Translations under genes and position numbers: made by a program | Notes under the pieces: generated by a model | Told to the model about the DNA's origin: nothing | Database searches by the model: none | The model's input: the letters and a program-made list of their open reading frames with translations, nothing else | Shown here: positions 1-5,513 of the stretch, one piece after another | Numbering within the stretch: the first letter of the stretch is position 1 | Layout: each line of letters opens with the position of its first letter | Assembly: GCA_023389045.1 (NCBI GenBank) | Contig: JAEWEZ010000019.1 | Span: forward strand, 1-9,077 | Origin: Actinomycetes bacterium | Lineage (GTDB): Bacteria; Actinomycetota; Actinomycetes; Actinomycetales; Dermabacteraceae | DNA length: 9,077 bases | Direction: 5' to 3'

Positions 1-378
1 ATCGTGATCGGCCGCGACCACCTGGATTCCGGTTCGGTGGCCTCCCCCTACCGCGAAACCGAAGGAATGCTGGACGGCTCCGATGCAATCGCCGACTGGC
101 CGCTCCTGAACGCCCTCACCTCCACCAGCTCGGGCGCCACCTGGGTGTCGATCCACCACGGTGGTGGCGTGGGTATCGGACGTTCCATCCACGCCGGTCA
201 GGTGGGCGTTGCCGACGGCACAGACCTGGCTGCCCAAAAGCTTGAGCGTCTGCTGACCAATGACCCGGGTATGGGCGTGATCCGGCATGTGGATGCCGGG
301 TACAGCCGCGCGGCCGAGGTGGCCACCGAGCGCGGAGTGCGGATCCCGATGGAGCCGCGCCTGCGCGACGCGGACTGA
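1..378 (+). CDS. hutU: Urocanate hydratase (urocanase), C-terminal part
   Basis: HutU hydrates urocanate to 4-imidazolone-5-propionate in the cytoplasm using tightly bound NAD+; it is the second step of histidine degradation. Only about the last 125 residues are here, open at the left edge, against a family length of about 550. The visible part is strongly diagnostic: [13 protein letters not shown] near its start, then the [13 protein letters not shown] and [16 protein letters not shown] segments of the NAD-binding/active-site region, and the ending [15 protein letters not shown]. The TGA stop is at 376-378. Downstream come a 17-nt tandem repeat and a hairpin rather than the next hut gene, so the transcript probably ends there. 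No frameshift or stop is seen in the visible part. Identity is near certain; completeness of the 5' part cannot be judged. Confidence 0.97.
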   Translation: MVIGRDHLDSGSVASPYRETEGMLDGSDAIADWPLLNALTSTSSGATWVSIHHGGGVGIGRSIHAGQVGVADGTDLAAQKLERLLTNDPGMGVIRHVDAGYSRAAEVATERGVRIPMEPRLRDAD

Positions 379-445
379 CGCCCAGAGAGGCAGCCTGATC
401 AGCGAAGCAGGCTGACGAGAGAAACAGCTTGACGAGCGAAGCAGC
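375..445. repeat. Imperfect 17-nt tandem repeat after hutU
   Basis: Three consecutive 17-nt units lie at 395-411, 412-428 and 429-445, with a rough consensus of cTGAcgAGcGAAgCAGc. A fourth, more diverged copy at 375-394 starts inside the hutU stop codon and carries three extra bases. The last unit runs into the left arm of the following hairpin, so the CGAAGCAG core of units 1 and 3 can both pair with CTGCTTCG at 474-481. Function is unknown; it may be slipped-strand expansion of the terminator arm. Confidence 0.6.
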
Positions 446-481
446 CACCGTCGCCCTGTGCGGGCGGCGGTGGCTGCTTCG
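437..481 (+). terminator. Hairpin downstream of hutU, probable terminator
   Basis: Arms 437-455 and 463-481 pair over 19 positions, all Watson-Crick except one U-G wobble (451/467), around a 7-nt loop. No T tract follows, as is common for terminators in high-GC actinomycetes. It lies between hutU (+) and a convergent minus-strand gene remnant, so it could once have served both. Confidence 0.65.
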
Positions 482-536
482 AGAACACAGCGCGCGGTGC
501 CTGTTCGCGGTGAGCAGCACCGGGTACGAGGGAGCG

Positions 537-683
537 TTACTCGGTCACGGTCACCGTCAGCTCGACGGGAGCAACCGGGGCGTCTTTCGTGCCGCGGCTC
601 TGATCGCAGTTCTCGGCCACAGGGGTGCGGGTGCAGTACAGGACCCGCACCGTCGTCGTGCCCGGCGAAAACTTGAACGGCGG
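537..683 (-). pseudogene. C-terminal remnant of an unknown minus-strand protein
   Basis: Read on the minus strand, this frame ends at a TAA (537-539) and encodes roughly the last 48 residues of a protein. These include FKFSPGTTTVRVLYCTRTP, then AENCDQSRG, ending VELTVTVTE. The composition (balanced, beta-rich, two cysteines, acidic end) looks like real protein rather than a GC-frame shadow. I do not recognise the family; a secreted or surface-attached domain is only a guess. The frame has no credible start or ribosome binding site. Its protein-like part stops near 683, just where the plus-strand calpain-like remnant begins, so it is probably a 5'-truncated gene. The terminator-like hairpin at 437-481 lies just past its end. 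Confidence 0.45.
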
Positions 684-1008
684 ATACCCTGAGGATGCAA
701 TGGAAACTCTGACGGGTAAAGACGCCACAGTCTATGACTCCGCTAATACTCCGAGCCTGGAGGAGATGCAGCGCTCTCTCAACGAGGGGGCTCTTATCAA
801 TGCAGACACGGGCGGTATCGATGACCCCTCGCATGACAATATTGTGGCCCGCCATGCCTGTACGGTTTCCGATGTTGACCCGGAAGTGGGAACCGTGACC
901 GTCGTCAATCCCTGGGGCGGGGATGCCGGATTCCCGAAAGAGGTCACCATGACGTACGAGGAGTACAGGGAGACCTTTGGGAGAACGACCGTTGGGGCGA
1001 CTGACTAA
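679..1008 (+). pseudogene. C-terminal half of a calpain-like (C2 family) cysteine protease domain
   Basis: The frame ending at TAA 1006-1008 gives about 109 residues that read like the end of a bacterial calpain-family domain. In order there are a GGYPEDAMETLTG segment, a helix (SLEEMQRSLNEGALI), HACTVSDVDPEVG carrying the expected catalytic His, VTVVNPWGG carrying the catalytic Asn, and the closing MTYEEYRETFG motif. The N-terminal subdomain with the catalytic Cys is missing, and no start codon with a ribosome binding site precedes it. In actinobacteria such domains often sit at the C-terminus of large secreted, toxin-like proteins (family knowledge), so this is likely what is left of one. 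By hand count, 721-900 is about 58% G+C, against about 65-73% in two sampled 60-base stretches of hutH, which fits a different origin. An expressed inactive protein is possible but unlikely. Confidence 0.65.
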
Positions 1009-1059
1009 GGGGCTCATCCCGGTAGCTCCTGAATGGTCTCCGAAATGGTGAGTGCGATC

Positions 1060-1094
1060 AGCCCGGTTTCCCGAGCCTGTGGGGAAACCGGGCT
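1060..1094. promoter_or_regulatory. 13-bp perfect inverted repeat upstream of hutI
   Basis: Arms 1060-1072 (AGCCCGGTTTCCC) and 1082-1094 are exact reverse complements around a 9-nt spacer. The repeat could be a terminator for whatever once lay upstream. However, its right arm runs straight into the hutI -10 box (1094-1099) and its centre covers the -35 zone, so an operator role or promoter shielding is equally plausible. No T tract follows. Confidence 0.6.
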
Positions 1095-1105
1095 AGTCTC
1101 ATGCT
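1094..1105 (+). promoter_or_regulatory. -10 box for a leaderless hutI transcript
   Basis: TAGTCT at 1094-1099 fits TANNNT and ends six bases before the GTG start at 1106. This is the spacing expected when transcription begins on the first base of the start codon. There is no Shine-Dalgarno sequence upstream of the GTG, which supports a leaderless mRNA, a common mode in actinomycetes. The -35 zone (about 1071-1076) is not consensus. Confidence 0.5.
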
Positions 1106-2392
1106 GTGGCGACGACACTTCTGACCGGCATCAGTGAACTGTGGACCCTCGACCCCTCTTGCGAAGATCCGCAGGAGCGCGGTGTGAGCAGCGAGCAGGT
1201 GATCCGGGATGCGGCGCTCGTGATGGAGGACGGGCGGATCGCGTGGACGGGCCCAGCCTCGGCTGCCCCCACCGCTGATCACCACGAGGACCTCGGCGGA
1301 CGAGCCGTCCTACCGGGATGGGTGGATTCGCATTCCCATCTCGTGTTTGACGGTGACCGCTCCGCTGAGTTCGAAGCGCGAATGGCAGGGGAGTCCTACG
1401 CCGCCGGCGGCATCCAGGTGACCACCAATGCGACCCGCCGCGCCGGAGACGACCGACTCCGGGTCCTCGTTGAGGACCGCATCGCCGAGGCCCGCGCCGG
1501 CGGAACCACCTGCCTGGAAACCAAAACCGGGTACGGGCTGACCGTGCGCGATGAAGAGCGTGCCGCGCGGCTGCTTGCCGCTCTCGTCGCGGAGGGGGAG
1601 CTCGAGGAAGCCACCTTCCTGGGAGCGCATCTGGTTCCAGCCGAGTACGACGGGCAGGACGGGCGTCCGGGCGCTGAGGACTACGTGGACCTGGTCTGTG
1701 GGTCGATGCTGGAGGCGGTTGCCCCGCATGTGCGATGGGCCGACGTGTTTTGCGAAACCGGCGCGTTCACGGCTGAGCAGTCTGAGCGGGTGCTGCGCGC
1801 TGCCCGCGAGGCAGGGCTCGGCCTGCGCGTGCACGGTCACCAGATTGAGCGCTCCGGCGGGGTTGCGCTTGCCTGCGATCTCGGCGCCGCCAGCGTGGAC
1901 CATCTCAATGCGATGACCGACGAGGACGTGCAGGCGCTCGCCGCGACCGCCGCGCATGCGGTGCGGACGGCAGACGGTGCCGAGGCGGAGGGGCTTCTGG
2001 ATCCCCTCGAGGGGCCGACGGTGGCAACGGTGCTCCCGGCCTGCGATCTCTCCACGCGTGCGCCGCTTGCCCCGGCGCGTGCGCTGCTCGATGCCGGCGC
2101 CCATCTGGCTATCGCCTCCAACTGCAATCCCGGCACGAGCTACACGAGTTCGATGTCCTTCTGCGTGGGAACAGCGGTGCTGCAGATGCGTCTGAGCCTC
2201 GCCGAGGCAATCCGTGCCGCGACCCGCGGTGGTGCCCTTGCGCTGCGCCGCAGCGATGTGGGGCATCTGGGCGTGGGTGCCCGGGCTGATCTGCATGTGC
2301 TTGACGCCCCGGCAGCCATCCACCTGGCTTACCGGCCGGGGATGCCGCTCACCCATCAGGTGTGGAGGCGCGGCATGCGGGTGTGCGGCTGA
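1106..2392 (+). CDS. hutI: Imidazolonepropionase
   Basis: HutI opens the imidazolone ring of 4-imidazolone-5-propionate to give N-formimino-L-glutamate, the third step of histidine breakdown. It is a cytoplasmic metal-dependent amidohydrolase. The 428 residues match the family length. The metal-binding DSHSHLVFDGDRSAEF segment has His76 and His78, followed by GGIQVTTNATRRA, GHQIERSGG preceded by His243, SVDHL with His266, and NPGTSYTSSMSFCV near 341-354. The position that is usually Asp in the T/S-D-x-N-P-G motif of this family is Asn339 here (codon AAC), a notable change at a metal/catalytic residue. GTG 1106 is chosen because the protein then begins with the usual LLTGISELWTLDP strand and because of the leaderless promoter just upstream. 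The neighbours hutU and hutH confirm the pathway. Confidence 0.95.
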   Translation: MATTLLTGISELWTLDPSCEDPQERGVSSEQVIRDAALVMEDGRIAWTGPASAAPTADHHEDLGGRAVLPGWVDSHSHLVFDGDRSAEFEARMAGESYAAGGIQVTTNATRRAGDDRLRVLVEDRIAEARAGGTTCLETKTGYGLTVRDEERAARLLAALVAEGELEEATFLGAHLVPAEYDGQDGRPGAEDYVDLVCGSMLEAVAPHVRWADVFCETGAFTAEQSERVLRAAREAGLGLRVHGHQIERSGGVALACDLGAASVDHLNAMTDEDVQALAATAAHAVRTADGAEAEGLLDPLEGPTVATVLPACDLSTRAPLAPARALLDAGAHLAIASNCNPGTSYTSSMSFCVGTAVLQMRLSLAEAIRAATRGGALALRRSDVGHLGVGARADLHVLDAPAAIHLAYRPGMPLTHQVWRRGMRVCG

Positions 2393-2393
2393 G

Positions 2394-2425
2394 GCCCGTC
2401 GGCCCATCACTCCCGCCCGTCGGCC
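2394..2425. repeat. Short direct repeat after hutI
   Basis: GCCCGTCGGCC occurs at 2394-2404 and again at 2415-2425, 21 bases apart, directly after the hutI stop. A related GCCCGTCCGGC lies near 2478, and the 10-base core CCCGTCGGCC recurs at 4161-4170 after hutH. The rest of the gap to hutH is pyrimidine-rich with no clear terminator. Confidence 0.4.
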
Positions 2426-2561
2426 TGCATTCCCCATCCCTCAGCCCCGCCCTCCCGCTCTTTCCCACCCACCCGCGGCCCGTCCGGCACTCGGGACAGC
2501 AAAGCCGGTGTGCTGAGCCGTAGCAGGGGATCTGAGCGCCCTGAGCAGGTGACCACGCGCC

Positions 2562-2601
2562 TACAGTGGCCCGAGGCCCGCCCACCGAAGAGGAGAGATC
2601 A
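2562..2601 (+). promoter_or_regulatory. -10 candidate and ribosome binding site for hutH
   Basis: TACAGT at 2562-2567 fits a -10 box and would start transcription near 2574. No good -35 is seen. GAGGAG at 2590-2595 lies six bases before ATG 2602 and nine before ATG 2605 and decides the start. This favours a hutH transcript separate from, or added to, readthrough from hutI. Confidence 0.4.
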
Positions 2602-4149
2602 ATGATGACCACCACCGTGATGCTCGGCAGCAGCGGACTCACGCCCGCCGAGGTGCTCGCCGTGGCACGCGATGGTGCCCGCGTGGAGCTGGACCCCGCC
2701 GCCCGTGAGGAGGTGGCGCGGGTGCGCGCGCATGTGGATGCGCTTGCCGCTCCCGGCCACGCCCCCGTCTACGGTGTCTCCACCGGTTTTGGGGCGCTTG
2801 CGGATACCGCCATCGAACCGTCGATGCGCAGCGCCCTGCAGCGTTCTCTGATCCGCTCGCATGCGGCCGGCTCCGGCCCCGAGGTCGAGCCCGAGGTGGT
2901 GCGTGCCCTCATGCTGCTGCGTGCCCGCACCCTCGCCTCCGGCCGCACCGGTGTGCGCCCCGAGGTGATCGAGGCGATGCTTGGCCTGCTGAACCACGAC
3001 ATCACCCCGATCGTGCACGAATACGGTTCCCTCGGCTGCTCGGGTGACCTTGCCCCGCTGTCGCACTGCGCGATTGTGCTGATGGGTGAGGGCCGCGCCC
3101 GCGACCGCGACGGGGTGGAGCGCCCCGTGCCGGAACTGCTTGCCGACGCCGGGATCGAGCCGATTGAGCTGGCGGAGAAAGAAGGCCTGGCCCTCATCAA
3201 CGGCACCGACGGCATGCTTGGCATGCTGCTGATGGCCCTGGCCGATCTGGAAGACCTGGTCAAGATTGCCGATGTGACCTGCTCACTGAGCGTGCAGGGC
3301 CTGCGCGGACGCGATGGCGTGTTCCGCCCCGAACTGCATGGACCGCTGCGCCCCCACCCGGGGCAGGCCGACGCTGCCGCCAACATCCTGGCGCTGCTGG
3401 AGGGTTCCCCGATCATCGCCGATGTGGCCTCGGAGGGCTCGCGGGTGCAGGACGCCTACTCGCTGCGCTGCGCCCCGCAGGTGGCCGGCGGCGTGCGTGA
3501 CACCATCGCCCACGCCCGCACCGTGGCCGAGCGTGAACTTGCCGCCTCGATCGACAACCCGGTGGTTCTACCCAGCGGCGAGGTGACCTCCAATGGCAAC
3601 TTCCACGGCGCCCCGGTGGCCTATGTGCTGGACTTCCTCGCGGTGGTCGCTGCCGATCTCGCCTCTATCGCAGAACGCCGCACCGACCGGATGCTCGATA
3701 AGGCCCGCTCGCATGGGCTTCCGCCGTTCCTGGCCGATGACCCCGGGGTGGACTCCGGTTTCATGATCGCCCAGTACACGCAGGCAGCGCTGGTCTCGGA
3801 GATGAAGCGTCTGGCTGTTCCGGCCAGCGCCGATTCGATTCCCTCCTCCGCCATGCAGGAGGACCACGTCTCGATGGGCTGGCATGCCGCCCGCAAGCTC
3901 CGCCAGTCCGTGGACTGCCTGCGTCGGGTGCTCGCCATCGAATACCTCACGGCAGCCCGCGCCTGCGATCTGCGGGCTCCGCTGGCGCCTTCACGCGCAG
4001 GGATTGCCGCGATTGAACTGCTGCGCCGCACCGTGGACGGGCCCGGCCCGGACCGTTTCCTGGCGCCCGATATCGCTGAGGCGGAGGAGCGTCTGCGCGA
4101 CGGTTCCCTGCTCGCAGCCGTGGAGGAGATGACCGGCCCGCTGCGCTGA
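2602..4149 (+). CDS. hutH: Histidine ammonia-lyase (histidase)
   Basis: HutH deaminates L-histidine to urocanate and ammonia, the entry step of the pathway, as a cytoplasmic tetramer with a self-made MIO electrophile. Length from ATG 2602 is 515 residues, normal for the family. Tyr57 sits in VYGVSTGFG. The MIO region GSLGCSGDLAPLSH places Cys146-Ser147-Gly148 where the textbook enzyme has Ala-Ser-Gly. LALINGTDG, CAPQVAGG, SIDNPV and SSAMQEDHVSMG (Glu420) follow in order, covering the remaining active-site residues. The frame is open back to a GTG at 2566, but the strong GAGGAG site favours 2602; ATG 2605 is equally possible. No truncation or frame problem is seen. It is last of the three hut genes here and ends before a convergent terminator. 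Confidence 0.97.
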   Translation: MMTTTVMLGSSGLTPAEVLAVARDGARVELDPAAREEVARVRAHVDALAAPGHAPVYGVSTGFGALADTAIEPSMRSALQRSLIRSHAAGSGPEVEPEVVRALMLLRARTLASGRTGVRPEVIEAMLGLLNHDITPIVHEYGSLGCSGDLAPLSHCAIVLMGEGRARDRDGVERPVPELLADAGIEPIELAEKEGLALINGTDGMLGMLLMALADLEDLVKIADVTCSLSVQGLRGRDGVFRPELHGPLRPHPGQADAAANILALLEGSPIIADVASEGSRVQDAYSLRCAPQVAGGVRDTIAHARTVAERELAASIDNPVVLPSGEVTSNGNFHGAPVAYVLDFLAVVAADLASIAERRTDRMLDKARSHGLPPFLADDPGVDSGFMIAQYTQAALVSEMKRLAVPASADSIPSSAMQEDHVSMGWHAARKLRQSVDCLRRVLAIEYLTAARACDLRAPLAPSRAGIAAIELLRRTVDGPGPDRFLAPDIAEAEERLRDGSLLAAVEEMTGPLR

Positions 4150-4213
4150 GCGGGCTGTTTCCCGTCGGCCCCGAGCACCTGCGCTGAACGCTTGGGGACC
4201 ATCGACGGCCCCG

Positions 4214-4259
4214 GCAGCCGCCCCTCGCCCCGCACCTGGACGGGGCCCGGGGCGGCTGC
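4214..4259. terminator. Bidirectional terminator between hutH and the YeiH-family gene
   Basis: Arms 4214-4224 and 4249-4259 pair over 11 bp (GCAGCCGCCCC). A 2x2 internal loop follows, then 6 bp (4227-4232 with 4241-4246) around an 8-nt loop. Position between two convergent genes and the near-symmetric stem suit termination from both sides. On the plus strand it is followed by ATTGTT. Confidence 0.7.
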
Positions 4260-4275
4260 ATTGTTCTGCGAGCCA

Positions 4276-4307
4276 AGGCGCGCTGCCGCCCAGGCACGCT
4301 GCCGCCC
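4276..4307. repeat. 16-bp tandem duplication
   Basis: Two adjacent 16-nt copies, 4276-4291 and 4292-4307 (AGGCGCGCTGCCGCCC, with one G/A difference), lie in the short gap before the YeiH-family stop codon. No role is evident. Confidence 0.6.
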
Positions 4308-4322
4308 CCGACGCGCGGGCGA

Positions 4323-5432
4323 TCAGGCAGCGAGGGCAACCCCGAGGAGCCCGACGAGGGCCACCAGGATCGTGGCGAGCGCCGCGAGAGCCAGCGGCCG
4401 TCCGCCGGTGCGCAGCAGAGCTTTGATCTTCACCCCGTGCCCGAGGGCAAACATGGCCGCAGCCAGCAGGATCGTCTGCACGAGCTTCGCCCCGTCGAGG
4501 AGCCCCGTCGGGAGGGGAAGCAGCGAACGGACGGCGACCATGACCAGGAACCCCACCACGAACAGCGGAATGAGCGGCGGCATGGTGCTGCTCGTGCCGC
4601 GGGCGGCGAGTTCACGGCGATGCTGCAGGTTGAGTGCCGCCATCACCGGGGCGAGCATGAGGACGCGGGCGAGTTTGACGATCACGGCGCCGCTCAGCGC
4701 ACCCCCACCGATGATGCCGCCGGCAGCGACCACCTGCGCAACCTCATGAATCGAGGCGCCCGCCCAGAGCCCGGAGGCATGCGCGTCCCAGCCGAGCAGT
4801 GCAGCGCTCGTGGGGAGCGCGACGATCATGATGGTCCCGAAGAGCACCACGAGCGCGACCGCGGTAACGGTGGTGCGCTCATGCTCATCCTCGGGGTCGA
4901 TCACACCGGAGGCGGCAGCGACAGCCGCCGCCCCGCAGATCGAGAAACCGCAGGCCACGAGAAGGGTGAGGTGTTTTTCCACCCCGAGCAGTCGGCCCAT
5001 CACCACGGTGCCGAGGATCCCCAGGGCCACCACGGCCACCACCACGGCGATCATGCCGGCGCCGAGGGAGAGGATGTCGCCCACCACGAGCTGCAGCCCG
5101 AGCAGCACAATGCCGATCCGCAGGAAGGTTTTCGCAGCGACCTTGTGCCCGGGTTCGATTGCCTCGGGCAGCGGCACGAGATTGCCGAGCAGAACGCCGA
5201 TGACGATCGCGACGATCAGCGGGCTGATGGTCGTGAGCGGCTGGGCGATCAGGATGGATATACCGGCGACCGCGAGGCTGAGCAGGACCCCGGGAAGTAC
5301 ACGCCGGATCGTCTGAAGGGACGGGGCGGGCCGACGGGGCTGGGTGGGCTTCCCGGCGGGGGCGGGGCGCATCGACTCGGGGGAGTGGGGAGCGTCGGCT
5401 GCGGTCAGGGACGGTGAGGTGGATTCAGGCAC
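4323..5432 (-). CDS. YeiH-family membrane protein (putative sulfate exporter family)
   Basis: This is an integral membrane protein of the YeiH/UPF0324 family (Pfam Cons_hypoth698), annotated generally as putative sulfate exporters; the true substrate is not settled. From the chosen start it has 369 residues: a Pro-rich cytosolic-looking tail of about 42, then a run of hydrophobic segments to the C-terminus, about ten in all. Family signatures are visible: GIVLLGLQLVVGD near 107-119, CGFSICGAAAVAAASGVI near 161-178, GLWAGASIHEVAQVVAAG near 221-238 and VKLARVLMLAPV near 252-263. GTG 5432 is preferred because GGAAGG lies eight bases upstream (5441-5446); the frame extends to GTG 5474 without a ribosome site. 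It is divergent from a LysR-type regulator 71 bp away, which probably controls it. Export of sulfite, sulfate or a sulfonate by-product is inference. Confidence 0.9.
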   Translation of the reverse strand: MPESTSPSLTAADAPHSPESMRPAPAGKPTQPRRPAPSLQTIRRVLPGVLLSLAVAGISILIAQPLTTISPLIVAIVIGVLLGNLVPLPEAIEPGHKVAAKTFLRIGIVLLGLQLVVGDILSLGAGMIAVVVAVVALGILGTVVMGRLLGVEKHLTLLVACGFSICGAAAVAAASGVIDPEDEHERTTVTAVALVVLFGTIMIVALPTSAALLGWDAHASGLWAGASIHEVAQVVAAGGIIGGGALSGAVIVKLARVLMLAPVMAALNLQHRRELAARGTSSTMPPLIPLFVVGFLVMVAVRSLLPLPTGLLDGAKLVQTILLAAAMFALGHGVKIKALLRTGGRPLALAALATILVALVGLLGVALAA

Positions 5433-5468
5433 GTGCGCTACCTTCCCAGGCTCTGCGGGCGCCCAGTA

Positions 5469-5513
5469 GACCACTCACAACGACCAGGGCATATCATCGC
5501 GATATGAGTGGTC
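5469..5513. promoter_or_regulatory. Operator-like dyads in the divergent yeiH-type/lysR intergenic region
   Basis: Two nested dyads are seen. The outer one has perfect 9-bp arms, GACCACTCA at 5469-5477 and TGAGTGGTC at 5505-5513. The inner one is ATATC-ATCGC-GATAT at 5491-5505, which contains a T-N11-A motif (5492-5504) typical of LysR-type regulator sites. The inner dyad covers the regulator's -10 and start codon, suggesting autoregulation; the outer left arm lies upstream of the YeiH-family gene. Confidence 0.5.
5492..5503 (+). promoter_or_regulatory. -10 box for a leaderless lysR-type transcript
   Basis: TATCAT at 5492-5497 ends six bases before ATG 5504 and no Shine-Dalgarno sequence is present, matching the leaderless pattern also seen at hutI. 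A weak -35 (TAGACC, 5467-5472) lies 19 bases upstream. Confidence 0.5.

Noticed and set aside
375..445. CRISPR-like repeat array
   Set aside because: The 17-nt units abut with no spacers and no cas genes are present; it is a simple tandem repeat.
116..520. Minus-strand open frame across the hutU end
   Set aside because: It is antisense to hutU and to the terminator hairpin, with Arg/Ala/Pro-rich composition and no domain.
625..678. Starting the calpain-like frame at GTG 625 as an intact gene
   Set aside because: There is no ribosome site, the first 17 codons are antisense to the protein-like minus-strand remnant, and the catalytic Cys half would still be missing.
1310..2437. Long minus-strand open frame (about 375 codons) opposite hutI
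   Set aside because: Its translation is Arg/Gly/His-rich with no domain, it lies antisense to a clear hutI, and long antisense frames are expected in high-GC genes.
4437..5417. Plus-strand open frame (about 326 codons) opposite the YeiH-family gene
   Set aside because: His/Gly/Arg/Asp-rich low-complexity translation is typical of the complement of a hydrophobic membrane protein gene.
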